DNA of 64,000 bases from Chelydra serpentina (GCA_037349315.1 JBAIAC010000222.1:124001-188000); one strand, 5' to 3'; shown: positions 10,423 through 20,920, numbered from the stretch's first letter. Notes: generated by a model not told the origin, from the letters alone. Numbers and translations are program-made.

Positions 10423-10680
10423 GGGCTTGTCTCTGCTTACTGGGGGATTGATGTGGGGTGATAAATCCACCGTGGGGTTGATTTAGTGGGTCAAGTGCAG
10501 ACCTGCTAAATTGATCACCTGATCGCGCTCCTCTTCTCCACCAAAACAAGGAGCATAAGGTAAGTCATAGGAAACTGTCCTGTCGACCTGACAAGGCCAT
10601 AAGTTGACCTAAGCTATGTTATTCACGTAGCTGGAGCTGTGTAATTCAGGTCACTTTAGCCCCATAGTGTACACCTGCCC
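10423..10680 (+). mobile_element. Harbinger-like MITE (left)
   Basis: The ends are GGGCTTGTCTCTGC and GTGTACACCTGCCC, flanked on both sides by TTA (10420-10422, 10681-10683), the 3-bp TWA-type target duplication of PIF-Harbinger elements. Its partner 44922-45155 is flanked by TAA on both sides. Only the last 25 or so bases occur at 32840 in the spacer-side copy. Confidence 0.65.
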
Positions 10681-11030
10681 TTAGGCTCTCTACACGTAGC
10701 ACTTTGCAGCAGACAGTCACTGCGGCGACGGGAGGTGTTTCCCATCACTGGAGTAGTCAGGTTGACAGACGAATTCATCCACCCATCTAGCGCTATCTAC
10801 GCCAGGGCTCCGCTCAGCTGAACTCCATTGGTTAGGAGGGTGGATTTTTCACCCCCAGAGAGAGGTAGCTATGCAGTTAAGTGTCCAGAGTACATCAGCC
10901 CAGCTCCCGCCCCAGCCTAGTGCCCCAGACCCCTCCCAGCCCCAGAGTGGGCTGCGTGGCCCCAGTCACCTCAGGACCAGAGCACGGGGAGGTCAGGTTA
11001 CAGGGCCCTGAAATAGAACGAGATTGTCAC

Positions 11031-11104
11031 CGTCCCTGGGTGGGCTCGAACCACCATCCTCTCGGTTAACTGCCGAACGCACTGACCCATTGCGCCACAG
11101 AGAC
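11031..11104 (-). tRNA. tRNA-Asn(GTT), near-intact, U33 changed
   Basis: The 74-base minus-strand sequence folds as tRNA-Asn. The 7-bp acceptor stem is fully paired, box B is GGTTCGAGCC, the T stem is intact and the anticodon stem is paired. The anticodon loop is CAGTTAA, not the usual CTGTTAA, so the universally conserved U33 is A. This makes function doubtful. Related copies are at 33635-33708 (-), 15987-16034 (+, truncated) and 44493-44566 (+). Confidence 0.7.
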
Positions 11105-11228
11105 ACAGAGATACAAATCTGCTGTTTCCAAGGCTGCTGCCTCCCAGCCGGCACATCTGCCTGCCAGCGCTAGAGCTCACACGGTCCGGATGCGGAGGCC
11201 GGGTACTGGATACGGCAGGTGAAGGGGC

Positions 11229-11299
11229 AGCAGAGTGACGGGGGGGACACCTGCTGGCCTATAAGTCAGAGGTCGCTGGATTGAAACCATCCTCTGCTA
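11229..11299 (+). pseudogene. Initiator tRNA-Met pseudogene (left)
   Basis: The sequence begins AGCAGAGTG and ends ATTGAAACCATCCTCTGCTA, matching vertebrate initiator tRNA-Met in both acceptor strands and most of the T arm. The anticodon arm has lost a base, leaving a six-base loop CTATAA in place of CCCATAA, so the CAU anticodon is gone. It lies 125 bp from the tRNA-Asn in opposite orientation. The same pair is repeated at 33635/33826. Confidence 0.75.
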
Positions 11300-11811
11300 G
11301 GCATGTGCTTCTTTCTTTTTGCTCTGGGCCTTCAAGTGAGGCAGCGACCGGCAGAGCGCCAAGAGCCTAGGCCATGAGGCAAGAGGTGGCTGAGGCGGTG
11401 GCCTGCCAGGGAGCTCCCCGGCCACTCAATACTACAGTGAACTGAAACCCAGAACCAGCCAAAATGTCATTTTGGGAAATCCGCTGCGTTTGCTGAGCAC
11501 CCAGGTAGCAGAGGCAGCTCCATGCAAATACAGTCTGCTCCTGACGTCCTTTCCCCAGATTGTCACGAGATGTTGGGTCTGCTTCCAATAATACTAATAA
11601 CTATTGAACTGCCCTTTCCCATTGTCATAAATAGCGGGGGAAGGGTGGCAACCTTTATGTCTGCAGTAGCCTAAAATCCCTCCTTGGCAGCTGTACTTAG
11701 CATCCACCAGCAGCCAGCTCTCCCCTCCCCCATCTCCTCCCACCTGCCTGGTGCCCCCACCAAGTGACACCTCCCGGACCCTGGGGAGCAAGTGTTTCCC
11801 CTGGAGCAGCA

Positions 11812-11905
11812 GCGACACCCAGTGGCAAGTCGGGGTAATGCACAGACTCTTTCCCCTGGAGCAGCAGCGACACCCGGTGGCCAGTTGGGGTAATGCACAG
11901 ACTCT
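11812..11905 (-). repeat. 55-bp minisatellite, about two copies (left)
   Basis: Minus-strand units read GTGCATTACCCC, GGCCACCGGGTGTCGCTGC and CTCCAGGGGAAAGAGTCT. They are the same as the main array at 32346-32838. The right-arm partner (38246-38410) has three units. Confidence 0.8.
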
Positions 11906-11906
11906 T

Positions 11907-11990
11907 TCATAGAATCACAGAATCTCAGGGTTGGACGGGACCTCAGGAGGTCATCTAGTCCAACCCCCTGCTATTATCCAATCATGCTTT
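11907..11990 (-). mobile_element. CR1 3' tail (left)
   Basis: TCATAGAATCACAGAATCTC followed by the CCAACCCCCTGC block is the antisense 3' end of a CR1 LINE. The partner is 38178-38244 in the right arm. Confidence 0.7.
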
Positions 11991-12293
11991 ATCCCTTTTA
12001 TAAATTTCCTGAGGACCTGGAGCCTCCCAAATTCAAGGCAAAAAACCCTCCCATTCCACTCCTAGTGTCACTATCTAGAGTCTTGCCTTCCCCAAACTTT
12101 CCTGCCAAGTGTCTGGGTATAAAAAGGAGTGTTTCAGCCTAAAATGAATTGCCTTTTCCCCGGTGCTGTCCAGCTGATGGGGAGTTTAGTCATCAGCTCC
12201 TTGCCCTGAGAAAAGCTCCCTCGGAATTCTCCAATGTATGTACCTTTACATAATCTTTTATAGCGTATGCTAACAAGAACATAACCTATAGGG

Positions 12294-12506
12294 CAGTGGT
12301 CCCCAACCTTTCTGTGGCCAAGAGCATATTCATCCGTTCATCAGAGTGTGGTGGCAGCGACACTTCTCGGCAGCATTTCGGTGGCGACGCTTCTCCGGCG
12401 GATGCTCCTCTCCTCTTCCTTCCTTGGTGCCGGCCCTGACGGCGGGCGCACATAAATGCCCTGGCGGGCGCCATGGCACCCACGGGCACCACGTTGGGGA
12501 CCACTG
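12294..12506 (+). mobile_element. hAT MITE with 8-bp TSD (left)
   Basis: Termini are CAGTGGTCCCCAACC and GTTGGGGACCACTG. Flanking 8-mers CTATAGGG (12286-12293) and CTCTAGGG (12507-12514) match at 7 of 8 positions. The partner at 37644-37856 has the same flanks in reverse, so insertion predates duplication. A larger relative with the same termini spans 38840-40882. Confidence 0.85.
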
Positions 12507-12664
12507 CTCTAGGGACTCCGAGTGGGTCAGCATCACAAGATCTACTGAGTCCCCAATTCTCCTAATTTCAACAATCTGCTCACTATTTCAAGCCATTGCT
12601 AGTATTTCTAGCCATAACAAGAATATATCGGGGCACCTAAAGCCGAGATCACTGTTCATTCACT

Positions 12665-13010
12665 CTCCTCCATTATGTTAATTGAATCTATTTCCCTTAA
12701 GTTAACGATCCTCATTCACACCTGTGTGACCATCTTGTTTATCACTTCAAAAGCTTTTTCTTCCCCTGCTGTCATGTTTCCTCTCAACTAATTAGCCTCT
12801 TAAGATTGGTCTATACACCTGGACTATCATGTTTCTCTGACTGTATAAATGTCTGTCTGAAGTATATTTTCCTTCCATGCATCCGATGAAGTGGGTAATA
12901 ACCCACGAAAGCTTATGCTGAAATAAATTTGCTAGTCTCTAAGGTGCTACTAGTTTTTCTTTCTTATTTTCATTTTGCTGACACAGACTAACACGGCTAC
13001 TACACTTAAA
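12665..13010 (+). repeat. Interspersed repeat, CACGAAAGCTTATGCT family
   Basis: This is the second full copy of the family at 5640. It continues into ACACAGACTAACACGGCTAC at its end. Confidence 0.6.
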
Positions 13011-13373
13011 CCTATCTCCTCCATAAGTTTCTCTTACATCCTTTCAACCTGATTAGTATACTACAAGAATGCAGGTCTCTGAGTTTCACTCACAAAGGCT
13101 TAAGATTATTCCTAGTTATGTGATGTTTGGGTTTCAAATGGCAGCAGCTGAACATACAAAATAGCTGGCCACAGTAAGGTAAAGTCCTTGGGTACATGCA
13201 AGTTCTATGGCAACAGGGGCTGGGAAAGCCAATGGAAGAGAGAGAGAGATCGCACCAGAGACAGGGGAGGAGTAAAAGTGCCAAGAGGGGAAGCAGCTGG
13301 AGAGAAGCTTTGAGTGCAGAGTGCAAACATGACAGCTGAGTGTCGTAAGTACCCAGATAGCATAATGTGAGCT

Positions 13374-13438
13374 GGTCCCCTGGTCAAACAGTCAAGACTC
13401 TGATTCTTATCATCTGAGTTCAACTCTCGGTAGAACCT
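13374..13438 (+). pseudogene. tRNA-Gln-like pseudogene (left)
   Basis: The sequence starts GGTCCCCTGGTCAAA and ends CTCTCGGTAGAACCT, matching the acceptor strands and T arm (GAGTTCAACTC) of tRNA-Gln. It is 65 bases, about seven short, and the anticodon loop is lost. The partner is 37063-37127 (-). Confidence 0.65.
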
Positions 13439-13617
13439 CCTGTATCTGTGCTGGCTACTGGAAAAGCTCTGGAGCGCAATATGCTAAGCTTCCCCTTTCT
13501 TGCTTGTGCAAGAGTGAGTCTTTGCCCTCCTGCTGGGTGACTCATGGCTACCGGAGCCCGTTCTTTGGTCACGATGGCTTGACAGGACGGCTGCAATGGA
13601 TTGGGACCCAGAACCAC

Positions 13618-13690
13618 AGACTCTTTCCCCTGTAGCAGCAGCGACACCCGGTGGCCTGTCAGGGTAAGGCACAAAGAGTGTTTCCCAAGG
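13618..13690 (-). repeat. Single 55-bp minisatellite unit (left)
   Basis: This is one unit plus a variant (GGCCACCGGGTGTCGCTGC on the minus strand). The partner region 36460-36625 and 36835-36890 has several units and an insertion. Confidence 0.7.
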
Positions 13691-13739
13691 AGGAGGAGTA
13701 ACAAGCTGTGGCCAGCAGGGGCAGTGCCAGCCTCTACCC

Positions 13740-14024
13740 CAGGGATCTCAAACTGAAATCACCACGAGGGCCGCATGAGAACTAGTAAATTAGCCCGAGG
13801 CCGCATCACTGAAACCTTTTCATCCAATGATACAAAAGTATGATCAAACATGAAAAAAGCAGCGTAATATAGTATTCTAGTGAAAGTCACTGGATTAACT
13901 TTTTAAAAACTGTAATGCCAAGAGGGGTTTGAATAAAATATAAACACTCAGCAATGTTTGGAGCTTGGCTGCCAGTGGAGCTGGCGCCTATGGCGGGCCG
14001 CGGGCCGCGTGTTTGAGACCCCTG
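13740..14024 (+). mobile_element. hAT MITE with perfect 8-bp TSD (left)
   Basis: Termini CAGGGATCTCAAACTG and TGTTTGAGACCCCTG are flanked by identical CTCTACCC (13732-13739 and 14025-14032). The partner 36110-36393 has the same duplication in reverse (GGGTAGAG). A third paralogue at 32280 lacks the element. The element is non-coding and 285 bp long. Confidence 0.9.
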
Positions 14025-14754
14025 CTCTACCCAGTGGTGGGGGGCTGAGGTGGAGTAGACAGAAGATTGTGGGAGCTGTTCTGACCCCCTCCCCCTCCCA
14101 TGAATCCCTGCTGCTCTCTGTGGCCCCATCCCCCGCACCGTCTCAGTGAAATGTAAGCCCCGCCTCCTCCCCTACAAGGCCCCGCCCCCTGCCCAAGTCA
14201 GAGGCCAGTGCTGTGCCCAATTGCATTGCCCCGCCTGCTGGCTAGTCAGGGTAATGCAGCCTGTGCTGCCCATAGAAGAGCAGGAACAGGGCTAGAGCCA
14301 GTCAACATTTTTTGTTTCTCTGATGAAAACTGGCCCAGTCCCGGCCTCAAACCAAACTTGTCACAGATCAGTCTCTGGGGCAGCCCCGCTTCCTGGGAGA
14401 AGGCGAAACAGAGACAACAGCAGCTTCTCTTGTTAGCTGGAGCTGGGAGGCAGGTGGGAGAGGCCATCCCCAAAACAAGCCAGGAGAGTGACAGGGCAGC
14501 ACTCCCGCTGGGTTGGCTAACACTAACGATGATGCTTACACCACTGCTCCTGCCTGGAAGTGCACAGTGCCCCCGTGAGGTGGGGAAATGAACTGCACCC
14601 CACTGCGAACCAGAGGCGCACAGGGCTGCACTCACTTGGCCAAAGCCCCCCAGCTTATTGGAGGATCCAGAACTTTGGGTTCAAACATCTCCCAGCTTCC
14701 TTGAAACTAAGACCAAGGTTTCTTTGCAATATACAGGCAGAAAACACCTTTTTC

Positions 14755-14790
14755 ACCCCGGGTGGGACTTGAACCCACGATCTCTGGCTT
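14755..14790 (-). pseudogene. tRNA 3' half, interrupted by a SINE
   Basis: The minus strand reads GCCAGAGATCGTGGGTTCAA followed by a paired T stem, a good box B and half of a tRNA. The 5' half is replaced by the SINE starting at 14791. The isoacceptor cannot be named safely. The partner is at 34931-34966. Confidence 0.5.
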
Positions 14791-14974
14791 TCATAGAATC
14801 ATAGAATATCAGGGTCAGAAGGGACCTTAGGAGGTCATCTAGTCCAAACCGCTGTTCAAAGCAGGACCAGTCCCCAATTTTTGCTCCTGATCCCTAAATA
14901 GCGCCCTCAAGAATTGAACTTACAACCCTTGCTTTAGCAGACCAATGCTCAAACCACTGAGCTATCCTTCCCTT
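14791..14974 (-). mobile_element. tRNA-derived SINE with CR1 tail (Cry I-like), left
   Basis: On the minus strand a tRNA-like head with box A (ATAGCTCAGTGGTTTGAGCA) and box B (AAGTTCAATTC) is followed by a GGGGTCAAA-type linker and a tail ending in ATTCTATGATTCTATGA, shared with CR1 3' ends. This matches the tortoise/Cry I family of hidden-necked turtles. Copies are at 34749-34930 (+, arm partner) and 54806-54982 (+). Confidence 0.8.
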
Positions 14975-15836
14975 TATCTATTAGCCCACTGAAGTTGAAA
15001 CAAACGAAACACAAAAATTCCCTCTCATAAATGCACATTCCTCACTTTCACTTGGAAGCCAAATATCCCCTTTATGCACTTACAGAAATGTCACATCCCC
15101 TGTCACCGAGACAACTGGGCAGGTCGCTGACAGAGCTGAGTCCCACCTTTCTGCAGCCATCTTTCGAGAAGAACCCCATCCCAGAGTCCCAGCTCCCTCC
15201 GTCAGCACCTCCACGTCTGTGGCTCTGAGTAGGATGATTGGGGGGTGAATCCAGGGGTGGAAGGGGGGTCAGGTCAGCCTGTGAGGAGTAACCAGGTGGA
15301 GCAGACCCAGGGTGAGGCTGTGGGCTGCTGGTCGGTCGTTGGCATCAGAGCTCTAGATCAAAGCAACACAGCGACCTGACACCCAGGGTTACAAGGCCGA
15401 CATGGTGACCCCCTTACTGGCGTTGTGAACCCCAAACCCTTGTTACTAAGGGCACTTAGGAGTTACTGTCCCTTAATCACTTCTGGGAGCTCCCGAGCAG
15501 CCATGTTGGGGACTCGGGTTTAATCCAAGTGTAAAATCTGACAGCCCCACGGAGCTCCCCAGCATCCCGAGGGCCTCCCTAGTGCTCTCCCGAAGCAGCC
15601 GCCTGCCGGTGTGGGTGGGAAAAGGGACGAGGACGCACTGCTGCCTCAGGCCAGGACAGGAGCCCTCCCCACACCCAGGCCTGTCTCTTGCCTTGAGCCC
15701 AGGCAGCCAGAGGGGCCGGGGAGCTCCCTGGCAGGCCACCACCTCAGCCACCTCTTGCCTCATGGCCTCGGCTCTTGGCGCTCTGCTGGTCACCGCCTCA
15801 CTTGGAGGCCCAGAGAAAAAGAAAGAAGCACATGCC

Positions 15837-15870
15837 TAGCAGAGGATGGTTTCGATCCATCAACCTCTGC
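15837..15870 (-). pseudogene. Initiator tRNA-Met 3' half
   Basis: TAGCAGAGGATGGTTTCGAT on the plus strand is the complement of the initiator-Met T arm and acceptor. The 5' half is deleted, and the downstream TTCACCTGCCG segment follows immediately. Confidence 0.65.
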
Positions 15871-15986
15871 TTCCTTCACCTGCCGTATCCAGTACCCGGC
15901 CTCCAGCATCCGGACCGTGTGAGCTCTAGCGCTGGCAGGCAGATGCACCGGCTGGGAGGCAGCAGCCTTGGGAACAGCAGACTTGT

Positions 15987-16034
15987 ATCTCTGTGGTGCA
16001 ATGGGTCAGCACGTTCGGCTGTTAACCAAGAGGG
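15987..16034 (+). pseudogene. tRNA-Asn 5' half at inner edge of left arm
   Basis: ATCTCTGTGGTGCAATGGGT through the anticodon arm (TTCGGCTGTTAACCAAG) is present. The sequence then turns into AGGGGGAGGGGG, and homology to the right arm ends here. Confidence 0.8.
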
Positions 16035-16298
16035 AAGGGGGAGGGGGTCCCATTTTCTCCTACATGTGGGAAAGGCAGCTGGCAAGGGGGACACATCCCT
16101 TTCAACCCGCAGGTGAAGGAACTAGCTGAGAGAGGGGAGGGAAGGAGGTGACCAGAGCCTCCTCCCTGCGGGCTGGCCCCTCCTCCACCAGGCCTCTCGC
16201 CTGCTCCCTGGAAGCCGCTCAGCCTGTTTCTCTTGTGGCCGCCCGGCCCATGGCGGGCAGCTGAAGGAAGACACGCCGCTCTCCTAGGACTGGCAAGT

Positions 16299-16371
16299 GG
16301 CTGGCATGGGACTCGAACCCACAACCTGGGTGTTATTAGCACCAGGCTCTAAGCAACGGAGCTAGCCGGCC
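16299..16371 (-). tRNA. tRNA-Ile(AAT)
   Basis: The 73-base minus-strand sequence folds well. The acceptor GGCCGGC pairs with GCCAGCC with one C-A mismatch. The D arm is GCTCCGTTGCTTAGAGC, the anticodon loop is CTAATAA (AAT), and the T arm GTGGG TTCGAGT CCCAT is complete. One terminal anticodon-stem mismatch is present. It may be functional. It lies just inside the spacer, beside the inner edge of the left arm. Confidence 0.8.
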
Positions 16372-16559
16372 CACGAAGCAGAGCGTGACAAGTGGCCCGT
16401 TCAGAGAAGAGCTACAGGCAGCCTCAGGGACATGGTGGCCTCTGGAAGGAGATGGGGGGTGAGGACACTGCCCCACCTGCAGGGGCGTTAGCTCAAGTGC
16501 TTTGTGTGAGGGGACTGTTATCCCCTTACTAACGTTCAGAGCTCCCAGTACCAAAAGGG

Positions 16560-17600
16560 GGCGGGTCGATGGGACTGACAGTCCCCAGGGGCAATGGGGA
16601 GAGGCCAATGCTCCAGGTCAGCCTGATTGACAGGGCGGCAGGCGAATCAGGGAGTCAGGAGGCCAGGGTGGATCCCATCCTCCGTGTGAGCTGGAGTTGC
16701 CGGAGTCAGAGGGAGGGGGCCGAGCTGAGGAGAGGGCAGAGGCCAGAGCTGAGCTGGGCCAGGGCAGCAGCCCAGGGAGACAGACCTGCCCTGGGGGAGA
16801 AGCTGCAGCAGCCCGAGCCAGAGGGGCCAGGGCAGCAGCCCAGGGGGCTGGAGGCAGAGCAGCAGCAGCCGTGCTGGGGCAGAGGAGCTGGGGCTGGGGC
16901 AGAGGGTGGAGCTGGGGCTGGAGCAGTCCGGAGCCGGGTGCGGGGAGCAGCTGGGGAGAGCGAGGGGGACCCTGGGCAGTGGGCCCAGCACCGGGAGACG
17001 CCTCAGCCAGGAGGCCCTGCGGGCCAGACTTGCAGGGGGATCTAAACCCCAACGGGGCTGGGGCGACGCGGGGAAGAAGGGTCCTGCCACCCAGAGCCTG
17101 CGAGCGAGTGGCCACCGCCAGAGCAAGTGTCCAAACCACAGCGTCCCTGCAGCACAGCCAGGGCCTGAGAAGGAGCCTGGGACTTACACAGGAACAGACT
17201 GACCTGCCCTGACGCTGCAGAGACACTGTTGTGATGTTCCCTGCCACAGAGCGGGGTGATGTGTTTTCATTAGCCTTTCCCATGTCTCCTTATTCCTGTT
17301 AAACAATTAATTGTTAATGACATATTTTGCATTTGCTTTGAATTGTATGCAGTGATCAGTGGGTCAGGGAATCTTCCTGTCCAGAGAGAGTACCCCGGAG
17401 TGGGGACACCCTAGCCCCTGACCTAGGTGACCACAGCAAGGTTGGGGGTCGAGCCCCCCAGGAATCCTGGGCCCAGCCTTGTTGGGGTTACGAGGACTCT
17501 GCCAGACAGGAGAGTGCAAGGGGAGTCCTTGAGGGCAGGGAGGCCTCTGGGGTAAAGGAGGTGGGAGCGAGGACTGAGATCCTTCCGCTAGCCCATTTCC
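16560..17600 (+). repeat. GC-rich LTR-like interspersed sequence
   Basis: A GC-rich first part with many CAGCAGCC words is followed by an A/T-rich stretch (AACAATTAATTGTTAATGAC) and a GGGGGTCGAGCCCCCCAGG hairpin. This resembles turtle LTR-type repeats I have seen, but no clean TG...CA ends or target duplications were found. Open frames here look compositional. Confidence 0.35.
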
Positions 17601-17654
17601 CCGGGGTAGTGCAGAGACGAGCAAAGTTCCCCACAATAGCGGGACTATTCCCCC

Positions 17655-17702
17655 GCTTACATTTGCATGCACGAGGCAGTAGGATCAATCCCCACATTCT
17701 CC
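17655..17702 (+). pseudogene. tRNA-Ala(TGC) 3' half
   Basis: ATTTGCATGCACGAGGC and GATCAATCCCCACATTCTCC match the anticodon arm to acceptor of tRNA-Ala, close to the relic at 5329. The 5' half is unrecognisable. Confidence 0.5.
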
Positions 17703-17877
17703 AGTGGCAGGGGTGTTCTCATTCCTTCTTCTCCCAAAGTACTGCTGCCCAGGGGCCTCCAGGGGCCCCTACTTGGTCTCCCAAAAAGCCAGCCCAGCAG
17801 GGCAGAAAGCTCCTTGGCCCCCTAGCCCTTCTTTGCCTGGCAGTGGCAGGAGCACCAGAGAGACAGGCTCCAGCAGG

Positions 17878-17950
17878 GCAGAGTTTGCTCAGCTGGAAAT
17901 GTGCTCGCTTCGCACGTGAGAAGTAGTGGGATCGTTCTCCAGCCTGCTCT
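17878..17950 (+). pseudogene. tRNA-Ala(CGC)-like relic
   Basis: GCTCAGCTGGAAATGTGC resembles a D arm and CGCTTCGCACGTGAG an Ala anticodon arm with CGC. The T arm is decayed (GGGATCGTTCTCC). Confidence 0.4.
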
Positions 17951-18299
17951 CCTGCGGTGAGGGATCGGTCCCTCTCTTGCTGACCTAAGGCGACATCACC
18001 TGCCCTTTGCCGCTCCTCTGCACAAAGCTGATTGGCTAGGGGGGATGCCATTCAAGGACACATACACTTCTGATTACGGTATTTTAGTGCTTATGGACCC
18101 AGATGGTATTAAATTGATTTTGCATCTTCTCAAGAATGCCGTGGGGTTGGGTTTGCCGGTGTCAGGCGCCGGAGGATGCAATGAGGGGCCTCGTGCATTT
18201 GCCAAAGTGGGTTTGGCACCAGGGGCCAGATGCACCAAGAGCTTTAGATGCCCAGCTGCTGCTTTCATTTTAGGTACCTGAATCCGACATGTCGCTGCC

Positions 18300-19150
18300 A
18301 CTGATCCTCACTCTGCCCCACCCCCAGGCTGTTCCTTAACTCCGGTGTCTAAAGATCCCGTGAACCTAAATTTCGGTCACTTAAATCTGCCAAGTGCCTA
18401 GAAATCTGGTACTGGGGATGCTCACAGCTGCTCCCTGTGTCTCTTGTCTGAATCAGGGCATCCAGTTCCATTGAAACCTTCCCTCCTGCGAGGGCAATGG
18501 TCAAACTGAGGGGACGTGGCCACCTTCATCCCGGACAGTGAGACATTCGCTTTCCTTTTTCTTTATGCTGCTGCTGTTGTTCCATGGAAAGTCAGGGATG
18601 GAATAAAACCAGTTCACTCTTGCTAGCAGAGAAAAAATCAGGGGACACTAGTTTTTAGGATTGATTAAACAAACTTTAGATTTTAATTAGTATAGTAACA
18701 AATAATTCCCAATTCCTCCAAATAACACCATCACATGAAATAAGAATCGAGACAAACCTTGTTAGTAAAGGCAAACTTCCAAAACAATGCTCATAACGTT
18801 ATTAATTTCTACTCCATCTCCATAGCAGGTCTGGGCATCTCCAGTTGAACTGCTCTGCATCCACCTTCCCATTAGAAATGTTCCTACTGGATATTCCCAG
18901 ACTTGGAAAACTATGGAATGGAGAATTTGAATAGCAGTTCTGGCCTTCTCCTTGGATTCGCCAACAGCAGCTTCTCCACTGCAGAGTCACCACAGCACCG
19001 GAGCCTGGGGAGATAAATTAGAGTCGACTAGTGTCAAGGTTTTCTGGCTGCTGACTGGTCATTTAAAACTACCTTCATATCAGGTAAAACCCCATGTTCT
19101 AACGCTGCAGGATCTTTTCACGCTGCATGGAGCAGAGTGTGTGGACGGGC
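18300..19150. other. No gene recognised
   Basis: This is unremarkable sequence of mixed composition. I see no domain, tRNA or clear repeat boundary. Confidence 0.4.
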
Positions 19151-19169
19151 AGTTGGTGGGTGAACTGTT

Positions 19170-19355
19170 CCTATTTTCTCTCTTCATTCACACAGATCTG
19201 AGATTCCACACTCCTGGGCCTGACTTGGAAATGCCCTGTCATGGAAACTTCAGAGTGAAAACCCCTTCCCAAAATCACGTCCTCTCCCTGAGCTGTGAAG
19301 ACAGGAATCTTCAGGGTGAAAAAACTGAGAATGAGGAGGAGAAAGTGACACCTCA
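19170..19355 (-). pseudogene. Butyrophilin-like IgV exon relic (tentative)
   Basis: On the minus strand a pyrimidine tract and TCATTCTCAG acceptor precede a frame reading FFTLKIPVFTAQGEDVIL, then SEVSMTGHFQVR, then VESQICVNEERK. This pattern resembles the first half of butyrophilin/MOG IgV domains (VTAxxGEDVxLPC ... VRWFR). The expected PC after VIL reads GR, so the first Ig cysteine is missing. The WF after VR is lost, and a stop follows EERK before the second cysteine. If the assignment is right it is a dead exon. The nearby B30.2 fragments make it plausible. Confidence 0.45.
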
Positions 19356-19571
19356 TTAAAAATTTGACTCTGTTAGTATAAATGGGGAATATTGTGTCTG
19401 GGAAGAAATTCAAGAAAATCTCAGCCTGCTGTCAGAAAGGGGATTCAAACCTATTTTGGCCAAGGAAGTTTCTTAACATGAATATATCGCCAGGCGCAGC
19501 TGAGCCATTTTGAGCGAAAGAAAGGAAGCCACCTCAACATGTAACAAAGTTGGAGTCTGATTCCTCCAGAG

Positions 19572-20020
19572 CAGGGGTGGGCAAACTTTTTGGCCTGAGG
19601 GCCACATCGGGGTTGTGAAACTGTATGGAGGGTCAAGTAGGGAAGGCTGTGCCTCCCCGAACAGCCTGGCCCACTGCCCCCTATCTGCTCCCTCCCACTT
19701 CCCACCCCGTGACTGCCCCCCTCACAACCTCCAACCCATCCAACCCCCCCTGCTCCTTGTCCCCTGACCGCCCCCTCCAGGGACCCCACCCCCAACCGTC
19801 CCCCGGAACCCCGGACGCTATCCAACCCCACCTTCTCCCTGTCCCCTGACCCCTATCCACACCCCCGACCCCTGACAGGCCCCCCGAGGACTCCTACGTC
19901 TCCAACCCCTTCCCTGTTCCCCGACCCCTGACCTTCCCCATCCCCCGAACTTCCACCCCATCCAAGTGCCCCCTGCTCCGTGTCCTGGCTGCCCCCCGGG
20001 GCCCCGTTTCCTAGCCAATG
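19572..20020 (+). mobile_element. hAT-type element, 3' truncated
   Basis: The terminus CAGGGGTGGGCAAACT and the following CACATCGGGGTTGTGAAACT block are shared with 3815 and 50617. The C-rich interior ends without a matching terminus. Confidence 0.6.
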
Positions 20021-20539
20021 CCACACGGGGTCATAATACTCAGACAGGGGCCTCACTTTCACTTCCCCTTTGTTTTCCATCACTCATTCCCTAACAGCCC
20101 CTCCACACACACACAGAGTCACAACCCTCTCTGTGTCCCACACACACTCCATTGGCGACAGCCTCTCTGTGACTCCCCCAGATGGGGCTTGTCCCTGCAT
20201 CACCCCAGCAGGGAAGGAGAGAGTCTGAAGGAGGACAAGAGACAGGTGGGGCTAGAGAGGAATGGAAGAGACACTTCCTCCTCCTCCTCCTAAGAGACAC
20301 CTTAATCTCACCCTTGAGAAGTTCCAGCCCTAGGTGGTTCAAACCAGTCACCTGCCCATTACCAGCTGGTGGCAGGACCCAGCTTTAGCACTGAAGGATG
20401 CCCCTGTTCCTGCCTTCCTGAGAGACTTCACTCAACTCCCTCCCCCGCCCCCAGATCCATCCTTGAGACAAGGAGGCCAGCACGTCAATGTGTGCTCCAG
20501 GGGGCAAGGGGTTAGCGCACAGTACTTCTAGAGCAGTGC

Positions 20540-20920
20540 TGAGGGGAGGGATGCTGAGGTGGGGAGTTTAAGCTTTACCTGAAGCACTGTCTGTTTTCTT
20601 GAAGCAAATGGCATCTGCCATTCATCCCGTCCTGTGGAAAATACAATCCCAGCTCAGTAGACACTGAGAAAGGGAGACATCAAGGTCAGTCCCCTTCACT
20701 TGTGACTTTGTCTCAACCTATTTGCCATTGTGGGGTGCATATGCAGCTCTCTGTGTGTTATGTGGGCTGCATCCACACAATATCTACACTAATTGTGTGT
20801 CACTGAGGATGTCACATGGGCCGCACGTCTCCTGATTGGGCCCCAGGCTGAAAACCACAGAGCGCAAGGCAGAATCTACAGCTCTGTGATACTCTGCTGT
20901 CCACCAACCCTCTGTGTCGC
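20540..20920. other. No gene recognised
   Basis: There are no open frames of note, tRNAs or repeats that I can name in this stretch. Confidence 0.35.

Larger units (their letters stand above)
1..16034 (+). repeat. Left arm of giant inverted duplication
   Basis: This whole segment recurs in reverse complement at about 33635-53872, with base 1 pairing to base 53872. Matching landmarks in order are: terminal segment, zinc-finger/promoter unit, LTR inside a hAT, hAT at 4.1 kb, orphan exon, tRNA-Ala relic, minisatellite, SPRY exon, Harbinger MITE, tRNA-Asn, CR1 tail, hAT at 12.3 kb, tRNA-Gln relic, hAT at 13.7 kb and SINE at 14.8 kb. The arm is probably incomplete because the window begins inside it. 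Homology stops abruptly at about 16034, inside a tRNA-Asn relic. The arm contains the expanded minisatellite and a tRNA-Ser region that the other arm lacks. Confidence 0.9.

Noticed and set aside
16697..17212. 171-residue Glu/Ala/Gly-rich frame
   Set aside because: It is driven by composition of GC-rich repeat sequence, with an equally long opposite-strand frame and no motif.
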